Positions 15,444 to 25,170 of a DNA stretch of 64,000 nt are shown here, one piece after another (positions within the stretch are counted from its first letter, which is position 1; every line of letters begins with the position of its first letter). This DNA comes from Myxococcus xanthus. Its GTDB lineage: Bacteria; Myxococcota; Myxococcia; Myxococcales; Myxococcaceae. Position numbers and translations under genes: made by a program. A model generated the notes under the pieces. It saw only the letters and a program-made list of their open reading frames with translations. It made no database searches and had not been told where the DNA came from. The stretch is taken from positions 5,087,001 to 5,151,000 of the forward strand of contig NZ_CP017174.1 of assembly GCF_006402735.1 (NCBI RefSeq), in the 5' to 3' direction.

Positions 15444-17219
15444 TCAGTGCGCGGAGAGCAGAGGCCGGTCGAACGCGCGCGCCAGGCAGGACTGGTTCGC
15501 CACGCTGTCCAGGTTCGTGTTGCGCATCTGGATTTCGTAGAACGGACGGCTCAGCGACGTCACGACGGGGTCCTGCACCCAGTAGGCCGTGGAAGGACTG
15601 GCCATGCCCGTGGCGAGGAAGAGAGACAGCGTTCCGTTTTCGTCGATGTGCGTGAACTCGGTGCGCGTTTCGCGGCCGTGGCAGCCGCTGCAGGTGTTGC
15701 GCGAGAAGATGTGACGGGCGTCGTTGACGGAGATGCCCGACGCACGCCAGTACGAGTCCGTCGGCGACGAAATCCACGGGAACGCGCCGAGGAACCGCGT
15801 GCTCGACGTGGGGTACGTCGGCGGCACGGTGTAGCTGTTGGCCAGGATGGCGGGCGTGTTCGCGTTGATGAAGTCACGCAGCACCGTCGTGTTGTTGTGC
15901 GAATCGCCTGGCGTCAGCACCGTCGACTGGCCCTGCAGGCGGTTCACCGAGGGGCCCGAGCCCATCAGGTGGAACTCACGCAGCTCCCACGGATAGCGCA
16001 GCCACTCCTCGTTGGTGCGGATCTGGTTGATGGCGCTGCCGTTCGGCTTGCGGGGCGCGGCGTTGCGCACCACCACCTGCTGCGTGAGGCTCGCCAGCGC
16101 CGCGTTGTACGCCGAGCTGCCCAGAATCATGGACGGCGCCGACAGGTTCAGCCACCCCTGCGCCCAGGTGCGGACCGCGTCACAGCTGGCGTGCGGGACG
16201 CCGTACTCGAAGATGACCAGGAAGGGCCGCACGCCACAGGCCCCGCTTGAACGATCCACCGCGGCGAAGACGAAGCGCAGCTCGCCCGCGTTACCGGAAG
16301 CGTAGGCGGACGGCCCCGCGCCGGCGCCCAGGTCCAGGCGGTTGACGATGGCCACCAGCTTGAACGGCGACCGCGCCAGCTCCAGCCCGCCGCTCGAGCG
16401 CGGCCACGGCGTGAGGATGCGCGCGGTCATCGCCGGGCGCGCCGGCACCGTCCAGCCGTTGATGTTCTGGTTCACGGTCCACTGACGCAGCCAGTGCTCC
16501 GTCAGGTTTGCGGGCGACACGTACGAGCTCGCCATCTCCCGCATCAGGTGGTTGAACGTCCACACACCATTCGGGTTGCCGGCGTTCGTGCACGGGTCAT
16601 ACGTGCGCGTCGGGTCATTCACCACGTTGGGGTGGGTGATGATGAGCGAGTTCTCCGGCTTCACCGCGAGGGAGATACCCGCGGGGAAGATGGAGATGGG
16701 GACACCCGGCCGGAAGACGTCGGGCGACAGCGGCGTGAGTGCGCGCTCGGAGACGCGGACGCGGTTGTCGAAGGTCGCGACCGTCAGCGGCGTCTGGGGA
16801 TTGCGCGCCTGGAACTCGCGAATGCGATCCTGCGTGGCCCGGTGCGTGACGAAGTCCACGTCGCCAATGGCGGAGAACACGCCGTCACCGGCCTGCTCGT
16901 CCCCATTGAGGCCCTGGTCGTTCAGCACGAGCGCCTGCCCCGAGTCCGATACCACGGGAACCTGCTGATGCTCCTGCCCCTGCGCGAGCTTCGCGCGGAT
17001 GAGGCTGCGCGTCCTCGACGTCAGCTCGCTGTCGAGCGCGATGGCATCCATCGAATCGATGATGGGCGCGGCGCCCGTCTGCGCCTGCTCCTGCGCCGCG
17101 GCGGCCGGCTCCTCCGAAGGGAGGGACTCGGAGCCACCACACCCTGCGAGCAGAGATGTGGCGACGACGCCAGTCCAGGCGCGCAACACGCCTGGAAACT
17201 TCTTGGAGGACTGATTCAT
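15444..17219 (-). CDS. Lipoprotein with one CxxCH haem-binding motif
   Basis: The product is 591 residues from ATG 17219, preceded by GAGGAG. The signal peptide ends in a lipobox, SLLAGC, with lipid-carrying Cys27, followed by a disordered Ala/Gln/Glu stretch. Residues 60-150 look like a small beta domain, with an N-terminal LNDQGLNGDEQAGDGVFS segment like calcium-binding or 'choice-of-anchor' folds. The rest is a large domain containing VAIVNRLDLGAG, FVFAAVDRSSGACGVRPFLVIFEYG and a C-terminal NTCSGCHGRET, a single c-type haem-binding CxxCH (510-514) with a second Cys-rich region at the end. Family members are common in myxobacteria; function is unknown. An electron-transfer or redox role is inferred from the haem motif only. 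Confidence 0.75.
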   Translation of the reverse strand: MNQSSKKFPGVLRAWTGVVATSLLAGCGGSESLPSEEPAAAAQEQAQTGAAPIIDSMDAIALDSELTSRTRSLIRAKLAQGQEHQQVPVVSDSGQALVLNDQGLNGDEQAGDGVFSAIGDVDFVTHRATQDRIREFQARNPQTPLTVATFDNRVRVSERALTPLSPDVFRPGVPISIFPAGISLAVKPENSLIITHPNVVNDPTRTYDPCTNAGNPNGVWTFNHLMREMASSYVSPANLTEHWLRQWTVNQNINGWTVPARPAMTARILTPWPRSSGGLELARSPFKLVAIVNRLDLGAGAGPSAYASGNAGELRFVFAAVDRSSGACGVRPFLVIFEYGVPHASCDAVRTWAQGWLNLSAPSMILGSSAYNAALASLTQQVVVRNAAPRKPNGSAINQIRTNEEWLRYPWELREFHLMGSGPSVNRLQGQSTVLTPGDSHNNTTVLRDFINANTPAILANSYTVPPTYPTSSTRFLGAFPWISSPTDSYWRASGISVNDARHIFSRNTCSGCHGRETRTEFTHIDENGTLSLFLATGMASPSTAYWVQDPVVTSLSRPFYEIQMRNTNLDSVANQSCLARAFDRPLLSAH

Positions 17220-17444
17220 GGGGGACTCCTCGCGGGTAGACTGCAACGCGGCCGTGTGCACCCCGCAGGCCAGAGTCCTCTTTCAATGCCTTCAAGCGCA
17301 GCGCGTGCGCCGCCGCTGGTGGCAATGACAAATCACGCCACAGCGTGACTCGCCCTGTAACACCAGACGTCACAGACTCAAGGGAGAGTCATTGCAGTCC
17401 CAGGGTGTTGAATTGCAGCACGGCCACCCGAGAGCCCCGCCCTT
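17220..17444. other. Intergenic region, 225 bp
   Basis: Upstream of the haem-motif lipoprotein gene and downstream of the cysteine synthase-like gene, both on minus. It contains one inverted repeat, described separately, and no clear terminator or consensus promoter. Confidence 0.4.
17333..17348. promoter_or_regulatory. 16-bp inverted repeat, possible operator
   Basis: TCACGC-CACA-GCGTGA is a perfect inverted repeat lying 114 bp upstream of the lipoprotein start. The size suits a dimeric regulator, though chance is not excluded. Confidence 0.3.
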
Positions 17445-18437
17445 TCAAACCTCCGGAAGCGGCCTCACCTCCAGTTGCTTGGACGCGAGGAACTCCGGGT
17501 TGAACACCTTCGACGCGTAGCGGCTGCCGTGGTCGCACAGGAAGGTCACGATGCGCAGCCCCTCACCCCGGTGACGGCGCGCCAGCTCCCACGCGGCGCG
17601 CACGTTGAGGGCCGCCGACGTGCCCACCACCAGCGCGTCCTCGCGGGCCAGGTGGTAGAGCATCTCCACCATCTCCTGGTCGCCCAGGCGCATGGCCTCG
17701 TCCACGCGGGCCCGGCGGAAGTTCTCCGTGAGGCGCATGATGCCAATGCCCTCGGTGATGGAGGAACCGGGCCCTTCCATGCGCCCTTCGCGCACGAAGG
17801 TGAAGAGGCCCGAGCCCGGTGGATCCACCAACACCACGCGCACGGAGGGGTTCTTCTCCTTCAGGTAACGGCTGACGCCGCCCATGGTTCCACCGCTGCC
17901 CACGGACGCCACCAGCACGTCCACGCGGCCCTCGCACTGCTCCCAGATTTCGGGGCCCGTCGTCTCGTAGTGGTAGTCGCCGTTGGCCGGGTTCTCGAAC
18001 TGGTTCGCCCAGAAGCCGCCCTGCGCTTCCGCCAGCACGCGGGCCTGGTGGAAGAAGTGGTTTGGATTGGCGAAGGGCACGGCGGGGACCTTGCGGACCT
18101 CCACGCCCATGGCCTCCAGCAGCTCGTACTTCTCGCGGGCCTGGTTGTCCGGCATGGTGACGACCACGCGGTACCCGCGCTCGCGGCCCAGCAGCCCCAG
18201 ACCGATGCCGGTGTTGCCCGCGGTGCCCTCGAAGATGGCGCCGCCCGGCTTCAGCAGGCCCTGCGCCTCCGCGCGCTGAATCATCCCCTTCGCGGCGCGG
18301 TCCTTGATGCTGCCGCCGGGGTTCATGAACTCGGCCTTCGCGAGGATTTCACACCCCGTCTGTCGGCTCAGCGAGCCGATGCGCAGCAGCGGGGTGTTTC
18401 CGACGGAGTCCCAGAGCGTTCCAATGCGAGGCGCCAT
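17445..18437 (-). CDS. Cysteine synthase-like PLP-dependent enzyme
   Basis: The 330-residue product is a fold-type II pyridoxal-phosphate enzyme of the O-acetylserine sulfhydrylase/cystathionine beta-synthase family, which forms cysteine from O-acetylserine and sulfide. The PLP-binding Lys45 sits in NPGGSIKDRAA. The substrate loop EGTAGNTGIGLG lies near 69-80, the phosphate cup VGSGGTMGG near 180-188, and the C-terminal GTSAALN near 274-280. The C-terminus, with LCDHGSRYASKVFNPEF, is the variant found in a subset of cysteine synthases. Length is close to the usual 310-330. Start is ATG 18437. It follows the efflux operon on the same strand by 50 bp, but no functional link is apparent. CysK versus a related beta-replacing enzyme cannot be settled here. 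Confidence 0.88.
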   Translation of the reverse strand: MAPRIGTLWDSVGNTPLLRIGSLSRQTGCEILAKAEFMNPGGSIKDRAAKGMIQRAEAQGLLKPGGAIFEGTAGNTGIGLGLLGRERGYRVVVTMPDNQAREKYELLEAMGVEVRKVPAVPFANPNHFFHQARVLAEAQGGFWANQFENPANGDYHYETTGPEIWEQCEGRVDVLVASVGSGGTMGGVSRYLKEKNPSVRVVLVDPPGSGLFTFVREGRMEGPGSSITEGIGIMRLTENFRRARVDEAMRLGDQEMVEMLYHLAREDALVVGTSAALNVRAAWELARRHRGEGLRIVTFLCDHGSRYASKVFNPEFLASKQLEVRPLPEV

Positions 18438-18487
18438 GGGCTGTGCTTAACGCGAAGGGTGGCGCCCGTCACCGGGAACCACCGCCC

Positions 18488-19720
18488 TCAATCCGCCCGC
18501 ATGGCCTCCACCGGATCCAACTTCGCCGCCCGGGCCGCCGGGTAGATGCCGAACAGGAGCCCGACGCCGCAGCTCATGAACAGGGCCAGGCCCACCGCCC
18601 ACGGGGGCACCTGCATGGGAAAGCCCATCATCCAGTTGCCCAGGAACACCAGCCCGAAGCCCAGGCCCAGGCCCAGGGCGCCGCCCATCAGCGACAGCAG
18701 CACCGCCTCCGTGGCGAACTGTCCCAGGATGCGGCGCTTGCGCGCACCCAGCGCCTTGCGCACGCCAATCTCCCGCGTCCGCTCCATCACCGACACCAGC
18801 ATGATGTTGAGGATGCCAATGCCGCCCACCACCAGGGACAGCAGACACACGCCCACGCCCGCGATGGTGATGACCTGGGAGAGCTGATTGAACGACGCCG
18901 TCACCGACTCGTTCGTGTGCAATTCGAAGTCGTTGGGCATGTTCGCCGGAACGTCGCGGCGGCGGCGCATCAGCGAGGCCACCTCGTCCTGCGCCTTGCT
19001 GAACAGCTCCGGGGACTTCGCCTGCACGCTGATGTCCAGCGAGCGCTTCTTCCCGTAGAGCTGGTGAAAGACGCTCAGCGGAATCATCACCTGGTTGTCC
19101 AGGCTGAACATGCCCAGCATGCTCCCCCGCTTCTGGAGCAAACCGATGACGCGGAAGGGCCGGCCCTTGATGCGCACCTCGTGGCCCACCGGGTTCATGC
19201 CGGGAAACAGCGCGTCCGACACGTCCGTCCCCAGCAGCACCACGTAGCGGCCGTCCAGCGCCTCCACTTCGTTGAAGTAGCGGCCGGCCTGCACCGATAC
19301 GCCGCTCACCAGCGGGTAGTTGGCCGGCGTGCCGAACACGCGAACCGAAGGCCGCGTCTCCGAGCTCGCGGTGGACAGCTTCTGGCCACCCTCGTCGTCG
19401 GTGGGAACCACCGTCCCCACCGACGGGCAGGACTCCTCGATGGCCCGCGAGTCGGGCATCTCGAAGTCCTTGCGCTTGGCGAACTTGGCCCAGTTGATGC
19501 GCCCGAAGCCGCCCGCGGGCCACTTCGTCACCTGGAAGGTGTGGGCCCCCATCCGTCCCAGGTCGTTGTTCACCTTGACCCGCAGGCCCTCGATGAGCCC
19601 CATCATCGTGATGACCGTGGCCACGCCGATGACGATGCCCAGCAGCGTCAACAGCGAGCGCAGCGGGTTGCCCAGGAAGGTGCCCAGCGCCAGCCGCAAG
19701 TTGTCCAGGAACGCTCGCAT
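18488..19720 (-). CDS. MacB-type ABC transporter permease (second copy)
   Basis: The product is 410 residues from ATG 19720 (GTG one codon upstream is an alternative). It has the MacB/FtsX topology: one N-terminal span (about 20-45, SLLTLLGIVIGVATVITMMG), a long periplasmic domain (50-285) and three C-terminal spans, with the conserved [30 protein letters not shown] segment between. The C-terminus ends FGIYPAARAAKLDPVEAMRAD, typical of these permeases. Such proteins use ATP-driven conformational changes to push substrates through a MacA/TolC conduit rather than across the membrane. It is the last gene of the six-gene efflux operon, 4 bp after its paralogue, so the inner-membrane component may be a heterodimer. 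Confidence 0.88.
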   Translation of the reverse strand: MRAFLDNLRLALGTFLGNPLRSLLTLLGIVIGVATVITMMGLIEGLRVKVNNDLGRMGAHTFQVTKWPAGGFGRINWAKFAKRKDFEMPDSRAIEESCPSVGTVVPTDDEGGQKLSTASSETRPSVRVFGTPANYPLVSGVSVQAGRYFNEVEALDGRYVVLLGTDVSDALFPGMNPVGHEVRIKGRPFRVIGLLQKRGSMLGMFSLDNQVMIPLSVFHQLYGKKRSLDISVQAKSPELFSKAQDEVASLMRRRRDVPANMPNDFELHTNESVTASFNQLSQVITIAGVGVCLLSLVVGGIGILNIMLVSVMERTREIGVRKALGARKRRILGQFATEAVLLSLMGGALGLGLGFGLVFLGNWMMGFPMQVPPWAVGLALFMSCGVGLLFGIYPAARAAKLDPVEAMRAD

Positions 19721-19724
19721 CACA

Positions 19725-20963
19725 TCACTCGTAACGGAGGGCTTCCACGGGGTCCAGGTTCGCCGCGCGCGCCGCCGGCCAGATGCCGAACAGCAGGCCC
19801 ACCAGCGCGGCGAAGCCCACCCCCGCCACCACGGTCATCGGCTGCACGTCCGCCGCCAGCGGCGTGATGAGCGACACCACCTTGGCCGTGCCCAACCCCA
19901 CGGTCGTCCCCAGCAGGCCTCCCACCGCGGACACGCTCGAGGCTTCCATCAGGAACTGGAAGACGATGGTCCGTTTCCGGGCGCCCAGCGCGCGTCGCAC
20001 GCCAATCTCCCGCGTCCGCTCGCGCACCGACACCAACATGATGTTCATGATGCCGATGCCACCCACTAGCAGCGTAATGAGCCCCACACCCACGGCGACA
20101 CCGTAGAGCGCGCCCGTGAGCTGCTCGTACGTCTGCGCCATGGCCTCCGGCCGGTTGATGGAGAAGTCGTCGTCCGCGCCCGGCGGCGTGGAGCGCACGC
20201 GCCGGAGGATGCCGGTGAGCTGGTCCTCCGCGGACCGCATCTGCGAGGCATCCTCCACCGCCATGGCGATCTCGAAGCTGCGGCCCTTGCCGAAGCTCGA
20301 ATAGAACGTCTTGAAGGGGATGAAGACGAGCAGGTCCATGCTCTCGCCCACCATCTTCCCCTTGCGGCTGAGCGTGCCCACCACCTGGAAGGTGCGGTTG
20401 TCGATGCGAATCGACTGCCCCACTGGACTGACGCCCGGGAAGAGCCCGTCCACCACGTCCGCGCCCACCACCGCCACCGGCCGCGTCGTCGCGTCGTCCG
20501 CCTCGGTGAGGAAGCGCCCGCCGGTGATTTCGTAGCCAGAGATGTTGAGGTACTCGTGCGTCACGCCCTGGATGCGCACGGTGGACAGCTGCTCGCCGCC
20601 GTGCGCCACGTCCGACAGGCGCGACACCGCCGGGGACATGGCCGTCACGAAGGGCGCCAGCGTGCGCAGCCGGTGCATCTGCTCCAGGGTGAAGTTCTTC
20701 CGGTTGCGGTACTTCCACCAGTCGCCCTTGATCATCCAGGGCCACTTGGACACGTACATCGTGTTCGCGCCAAACGTCGCGAGCTGCTGGTGGAACGACG
20801 TGTTGAGCCCCTGGATGATGCCGACGATGGCCAGCAGCGTGGCCACACCGATGCCGATGCCCAGGGTGGTCAACACCGTGCGCAGGCGGTTGGCCTTCAA
20901 TGAGAAGACCGCGATGCGCGCGCCTTCCAGCACATCCACGCGGAAGGCGGACCGCTGACTCAT
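19725..20963 (-). CDS. MacB-type ABC transporter permease (first copy)
   Basis: The product is 412 residues from ATG 20963, which overlaps the ATPase stop by 4 bases. The layout is the same as its downstream neighbour: span at about 25-50 ([20 protein letters not shown]), periplasmic domain, then [34 protein letters not shown] and two more spans ending [20 protein letters not shown]. The periplasmic domain differs clearly between the two copies, including a Trp-rich [18 protein letters not shown] near residue 75. That supports two specialised halves rather than a recent duplication. Its role is the inner-membrane part of a tripartite ABC exporter with the ATPase, adaptor and TolC genes upstream. 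Substrate is unknown. Confidence 0.88.
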   Translation of the reverse strand: MSQRSAFRVDVLEGARIAVFSLKANRLRTVLTTLGIGIGVATLLAIVGIIQGLNTSFHQQLATFGANTMYVSKWPWMIKGDWWKYRNRKNFTLEQMHRLRTLAPFVTAMSPAVSRLSDVAHGGEQLSTVRIQGVTHEYLNISGYEITGGRFLTEADDATTRPVAVVGADVVDGLFPGVSPVGQSIRIDNRTFQVVGTLSRKGKMVGESMDLLVFIPFKTFYSSFGKGRSFEIAMAVEDASQMRSAEDQLTGILRRVRSTPPGADDDFSINRPEAMAQTYEQLTGALYGVAVGVGLITLLVGGIGIMNIMLVSVRERTREIGVRRALGARKRTIVFQFLMEASSVSAVGGLLGTTVGLGTAKVVSLITPLAADVQPMTVVAGVGFAALVGLLFGIWPAARAANLDPVEALRYE

Positions 20964-21712
20964 GCGCCCCCCGCGTTCAACACGTCCGTCGCCGTCCCCA
21001 GGGCCACCTTGCGGCCGTCACCGTCCGCGACAATCTCTCCGTCGCTGAGGCGGATGGCCCGGGGGCAGCGCGCCGCCAACTTGGGCTCGTGCGTGACGAG
21101 CACCAGCGTGTGGCCCGCCTTGTGGAGCTGCTCGAACAGGCGGACGATCTCCTCACCCGTGGCCGAGTCCAGGTTACCCGTGGGCTCGTCGGCCAGCAGC
21201 ATGGAGGGCTCGGACACCAGCGCGCGGGCAATGGCCACGCGCTGGCGCTGACCACCGGACAGCTCGTTGGGCCGGTGGTGCATGCGGTGGGTGAGCTGCA
21301 CCTTGTCCAGCGCCGCCTTGGCCCGCTCGCGCCGCTCACGCGCGCCGATGCCCCGGTACACCAGCGGCAGCTCCACGTTGGCCAGGGCCGTCTCCTTGGG
21401 CAGCAGTTGGAAGGTCTGGAAGATGAAGCCAATCTCCACGTTGCGGATGACGGCGAGTTCGTCGTCGCTCATGATCGACACGTCCTTGCCGTTCAGCATG
21501 TACCGGCCGCTGCTGGGCGTATCCAGGCAGCCGAGCACGTTCATCATCGTGCTCTTGCCAGAACCTGACTGGCCGATGATGGCCACCCATTCTCCCCGGT
21601 TGATGCCGAAGGAGACGCCGCGCAGCGCGCGCACCTCTTCCCCACCCACGTGGAAGACGCGGGTGATGTTCTCCACCTGGATGAGCGGTCCCGCGCCACT
21701 GGCCTGACTCAC
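20960..21712 (-). CDS. ABC transporter ATP-binding protein (MacB/LolD type)
   Basis: The product is 250 residues from GTG 21712. All ABC motifs are present: Walker [14 protein letters not shown], the Q-loop [10 protein letters not shown], signature [15 protein letters not shown], Walker [13 protein letters not shown] and the H-loop LVLVTHE. The [12 protein letters not shown] stretch and the D-loop TGNLDS place it in the MacB/LolD group that powers FtsX-type permeases. The start overlaps the adaptor gene's stop by 4 bases (GTGA), and the end overlaps the permease start by 4. Translational coupling should keep subunits at matched levels. Confidence 0.95.
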   Translation of the reverse strand: MSQASGAGPLIQVENITRVFHVGGEEVRALRGVSFGINRGEWVAIIGQSGSGKSTMMNVLGCLDTPSSGRYMLNGKDVSIMSDDELAVIRNVEIGFIFQTFQLLPKETALANVELPLVYRGIGARERRERAKAALDKVQLTHRMHHRPNELSGGQRQRVAIARALVSEPSMLLADEPTGNLDSATGEEIVRLFEQLHKAGHTLVLVTHEPKLAARCPRAIRLSDGEIVADGDGRKVALGTATDVLNAGGA

Positions 21713-22968
21713 GACTTCCGACCGCCCTTCATTCCCGCGCCCGGTTCGGGCTCACGCACGATGTCGCCGTCATTCAGCTCCTTCGACAGCGTCCGGTACG
21801 GACCTTCAATCACCCGGTCGCCCTCGTTGAGTCCGGAGACGATCTCCAGCTCCGTGTCGGAGGCGATGCCCGTCTGGACGCGGCGCACCTGCGCCTTGTT
21901 GCTGCTGTCCACCACGAACACGACCTTGGCCAGGGACTCCGTCCGCTTCGCCGTCAGCCCGCCACCTTCGATGGGCGCCTTGTAATCCGGCAATGAGCGG
22001 TCCGAGCGCACCGTCACCGCCTGGATGGGCACCAGCACCACGTCATTGTGCGTCTCCGCGGAGATGCGAACCTCGGAGCTCATGCCCGGAAGCACGCCGG
22101 GCGGACGGGTGTCCAGCGCGACGGTGATGGGGAAGCTCGTCACCTCGGCCTCGGTGCCCTCGTTCTTGATGAGCGCCTTCTGGGCAATCTCCACCACGGA
22201 GCCCGAGTACGTCTGGCCCTCCAGCGCGTCCAGCGTGATCTCCGCGGGCTGGCCCGGCTTGAGGTGCACCACCTCGTGCTCGCCCACCTCGAACTTCACT
22301 TCCATGGCGCTGAGCGCGGCGATGGTCATCACCACGTCCTCGGACAGGTCCGAGCCACGCACGCGCTCACCCACTTCACGCGACAGCTCGATGACGTTGC
22401 CATCGATGGGCGACACCAGCGTCGTGCGCGTGAGGTCCGTCTGCGCCTGGTCCACGATGGCCATGTTGCGCGCCTGCATCTGCTTGGCGGAGGCCAGCCG
22501 CGCATCCGCCGTGCTCTTCGTGGCTCGCGCCGTGTCCACCTCGGCGGTGGACGAGAGCCCCTTCTTCGCCAGCTCCTCCACGCGCGCGAGCTCCAGCTGC
22601 GTGCGGCCCACTTCCACCTCCGCCACCTGCACGTCGGCGCGCGAGGCGTTCAGCGACGCCAAGGCCTGCTTGTGCGCGGCCTGATAGAGGCGCGGATCGA
22701 TGCGGCCCAGCACCTGGCCCTTCGTCACCGCCTCGCCGTCCTTCACCGCCAGCTCCACCAGGTCACCGGAGAGGCTGGACGAGATCTTCACCGTCGTGGC
22801 CGCCTGCACCTTGCCCGCGCCGGTGATGGTGCGGGTGATGGTGCCCTTGCGGGCCTTCGACAGTTGGACTTCGAGCGACGGCGGCGGACGGTCCTTCAGC
22901 CCACCCACCGTGATGGCCGCAGCACCCAGGAACAACGCGCCAGCAATGGCACCCTTCCACCACTTCAT
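21709..22968 (-). CDS. MacA-type periplasmic adaptor (HlyD family)
   Basis: The product is 419 residues from ATG 22968. One N-terminal membrane anchor (about 5-25) is followed by the membrane-fusion-protein order: half-lipoyl motif near 45-95 ([19 protein letters not shown]...[17 protein letters not shown]), a coiled-coil hairpin about 100-180 rich in Ala/Glu/Gln, the second lipoyl half ([20 protein letters not shown]), then a beta-barrel and membrane-proximal domain ([54 protein letters not shown]). It bridges inner-membrane permeases and TolC. Both ends overlap neighbouring genes by 4 bases. Confidence 0.92.
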   Translation of the reverse strand: MKWWKGAIAGALFLGAAAITVGGLKDRPPPSLEVQLSKARKGTITRTITGAGKVQAATTVKISSSLSGDLVELAVKDGEAVTKGQVLGRIDPRLYQAAHKQALASLNASRADVQVAEVEVGRTQLELARVEELAKKGLSSTAEVDTARATKSTADARLASAKQMQARNMAIVDQAQTDLTRTTLVSPIDGNVIELSREVGERVRGSDLSEDVVMTIAALSAMEVKFEVGEHEVVHLKPGQPAEITLDALEGQTYSGSVVEIAQKALIKNEGTEAEVTSFPITVALDTRPPGVLPGMSSEVRISAETHNDVVLVPIQAVTVRSDRSLPDYKAPIEGGGLTAKRTESLAKVVFVVDSSNKAQVRRVQTGIASDTELEIVSGLNEGDRVIEGPYRTLSKELNDGDIVREPEPGAGMKGGRKS

Positions 22969-24311
22969 TTCGACTCTCCCGGGCTCAGGGCGCCCATGGC
23001 CCGCAGCAACGAATAACGAGCGATTTCGACATCGATCCTGTTTTCCAGCAAGGCGAGTTCAGCGCGCGTCAGGCTCAGCTGCGCGTCGCGGACCTCCAGG
23101 GTGGAGCCCGCGCCAGCGCGGAAGCGCGCCTCCTGCATATCGAGGCCCTGGACAGCGGCCTCGACGTTCTGCGCGGCCAGGCGAGCGGCCTCCAGCTTGG
23201 CCTCCAGCGTGCGGTGCGCGGCGCGAACCTCACCCTCGATTTCCCGCGCCGTCTGCTCCAGCGTCAGCTGGGCCTTGCGGATGTCCGCCTCGGCACGGCG
23301 GGAGCTGGCGCCCGTGGACAGACCGGTGAAGATGTCCCAGCTCAAGCCGACGGCCGCCGTGAAACGGTTCTGCAGGCGCGGCTCGGTGAAGACCAGCGAG
23401 GCATCCGGACCACCGCGGTTGTAGAGGCCCTGGGCCACCAGACGGGGCAGATACTCCGACCGGGCAATGGACTGCCGCAGCTCCGCGGCGCGGATGCGCA
23501 GCTCCAACGTCTTGAGCAGCGGCCGGTACGCGCGCGCCGACGAAAGCGCTTCGTTGACGGACGGGGCGGGCAGAGGCTCGGTCGTGAGCACGCCCGGGTC
23601 GGAGGCCGTCAGCACATCGGTGCCGGGCCGGGCCAGCCACACCGCCAGCTGCGTCTGGTCGTTGACCAACTGCCCGAGCATGGCCGTGTAGTTGATGCGG
23701 TCGGTCCCCAGGTTCACCGCGGCGGTGATCTCCTCGTTCTTGCCCGTGCGTCCCGCATGGAAGAGGGCCTGAGCACGCTCGACCTGCTCTTCGCTGCGCT
23801 GGACGGTGGCCTTCAGCACGTTGAGCGTGGCCTGGGAGCGATACAGGGTGAAGAAGCGGCGGATGGCCTCCAGCTCGGAGGTGTCCGCCTCCTCCCGCGC
23901 CTGCCCCTTCTGCGCGTCACGCACCACGCCACTCTGCTCCAGCTGCTTCCAGCGGGCGCGGTCGTAGATGATCTGCGTGAGCGACATGCCCAGGTCGTAG
24001 TTCTGCGTGCTGGTGGAGGGCGTCTCCACCGCGTTGCGGACGAAGCCTCCCGGGTTGGCCGGGTCCGGAACCGTGATGAACTCCTGCCGGCGGCCGAACC
24101 AGATTTTTCCCGCAGAGGCATCGACCGAGATCTGCGGCAGCAGCGCTGCACGGGACAGCTTCACGTCCTCGTCCGCCATCGCCACGTCCAGCAGGGACTG
24201 GATGGCGGCGACGTTCTGCCGGCCCTCGGCGCGTGCCTGGTCCAGGGTGATGGGTGTGCCGGAGTCCACGGGAACGGCGGCCAGCGCGGCCGCGACCACG
24301 AGCGCGTTCAT
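22965..24311 (-). CDS. TolC family outer-membrane efflux protein
   Basis: The product is 448 residues from ATG 24311, with a short signal peptide (MNALVVAAALAAVPVDSG). Two repeated helical halves of the outer-membrane efflux family are visible (about 25-220 and 250-440), each containing long amphipathic helices such as LDQARAEGRQNVAAIQSLLD and LTLEQTAREIEGEVRAAHRT. Beta-barrel strands occur around QNYDLGMSLTQIIYDR and RFTAAVGLSWDIFTG. The trimer forms the outer-membrane channel for the adaptor and permeases in this operon. Start and stop overlap neighbours by 4 bases each. There is a second TolC at 49036; the two are diverged paralogues. Confidence 0.92.
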   Translation of the reverse strand: MNALVVAAALAAVPVDSGTPITLDQARAEGRQNVAAIQSLLDVAMADEDVKLSRAALLPQISVDASAGKIWFGRRQEFITVPDPANPGGFVRNAVETPSTSTQNYDLGMSLTQIIYDRARWKQLEQSGVVRDAQKGQAREEADTSELEAIRRFFTLYRSQATLNVLKATVQRSEEQVERAQALFHAGRTGKNEEITAAVNLGTDRINYTAMLGQLVNDQTQLAVWLARPGTDVLTASDPGVLTTEPLPAPSVNEALSSARAYRPLLKTLELRIRAAELRQSIARSEYLPRLVAQGLYNRGGPDASLVFTEPRLQNRFTAAVGLSWDIFTGLSTGASSRRAEADIRKAQLTLEQTAREIEGEVRAAHRTLEAKLEAARLAAQNVEAAVQGLDMQEARFRAGAGSTLEVRDAQLSLTRAELALLENRIDVEIARYSLLRAMGALSPGESK

Positions 24312-25012
24312 TGCGCACCTGCCTGAGCGGGAAGGCCGATGAGGAAGATGCCCGCGTACATGGCGTACAGCGCCACCGCGAGCAGCAACGCGCGCCCACG
24401 GCTCATCCCGGTGGCGGCGGAGAAGCCCAGGCCCAACAGGCCCGTGCTCCAGAGGTTGAAGAAGTCCACGGTGGACGCCACGCGCTGCATCTTCGGACTC
24501 AAGCCTTGCAACACGGCTCCCAGATTCGACGGTACGAGGTTCATCACCCGCGCCACGGTAATGGAGTGCTGCGCCGCGATGCAGAGGGTCAGGATGAGGT
24601 GGTAGAGCGCGATGGGCAGCAGCGCCAGCACGGCCGCGGACAGCAACTGCTCGAAGGACGCGGGCCGGTCGAAGAGCCAGCTGGCCACCCACAGGATGCA
24701 GGCCAGGAGCAGCGCCATCAGCGGCATCAGGATGGCGCCCTTGGCGATGCCACCGACCAGCGCCTTGCGTGACTCCGTTTGGATCTTGTCCGTGAGGTCC
24801 GCCTCGGACAGCCCCATCAGCCCACCAGAACCCTGGAGCTGGCGGATGACGTCAGGCGCGACGTCCCAACGGAGGGAAAAGAGCGTCCCGGAAGCGGACA
24901 CGCACAAGGCCAGGATGAGGAGAGGCCACACCCAGCGGCGCGCCTCGACGGCGGCACGGGTCCCATCGAGGGGATCGACGAAGACGCGGGCCGGTTGAGC
25001 AAGAGAAGTCAT
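24308..25012 (-). CDS. YIP1-like multi-span membrane protein, first gene of efflux operon
   Basis: The product is 234 residues from ATG 25012. After a cytosolic start (MTSLAQPARVFVDPLDGTRA), five or so membrane spans follow: WVWPLLILALCVSASGTLF, AKGAILMPLMALLLACILWV, LLSAAVLALLPIALYHLIL, STGLLGLGFSAATG and ALLLAVALYAMYAGIFLIGL. This matches bacterial YIP1-family proteins of unknown role, often beside exporters. Its TGA overlaps the TolC ATG by 4 bases, making it part of the efflux operon. A longer form from TTG 25060 is possible; neither start has a good ribosome-binding site. It may assist assembly or sense membrane state, which is speculation. Confidence 0.7.
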   Translation of the reverse strand: MTSLAQPARVFVDPLDGTRAAVEARRWVWPLLILALCVSASGTLFSLRWDVAPDVIRQLQGSGGLMGLSEADLTDKIQTESRKALVGGIAKGAILMPLMALLLACILWVASWLFDRPASFEQLLSAAVLALLPIALYHLILTLCIAAQHSITVARVMNLVPSNLGAVLQGLSPKMQRVASTVDFFNLWSTGLLGLGFSAATGMSRGRALLLAVALYAMYAGIFLIGLPAQAGAQ

Positions 25013-25053
25013 ATGGTGGTGGAGGTCTCGGAGCGAAGTACGACGCTCGTCCT

Positions 25054-25067
25054 CAGGCAATTGCCTG
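25054..25067. promoter_or_regulatory. 14-bp perfect palindrome, possible operator
   Basis: CAGGCAATTGCCTG is fully palindromic and lies 42 bp upstream of the YIP1-like start of the efflux operon, where a dimeric repressor could act. Confidence 0.35.
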
Positions 25068-25152
25068 GCCAGCCGAAGAAAGACGCCGAACAGGCAGGCA
25101 GCCAGCCAAATTCCGCTGGCGGACGCTTTCTACTCCAGTGCTTTAAGACACA

Positions 25153-25170
25153 TGTAGCGGCCTGTAGCGG
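25153..25170. repeat. Tandem direct repeat, 10-bp period
   Basis: TGTAGCGG occurs twice with a 2-base spacer, exactly one helical turn apart, 63-80 bp upstream of the clp start. This is the geometry of many response-regulator sites. Confidence 0.35.
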
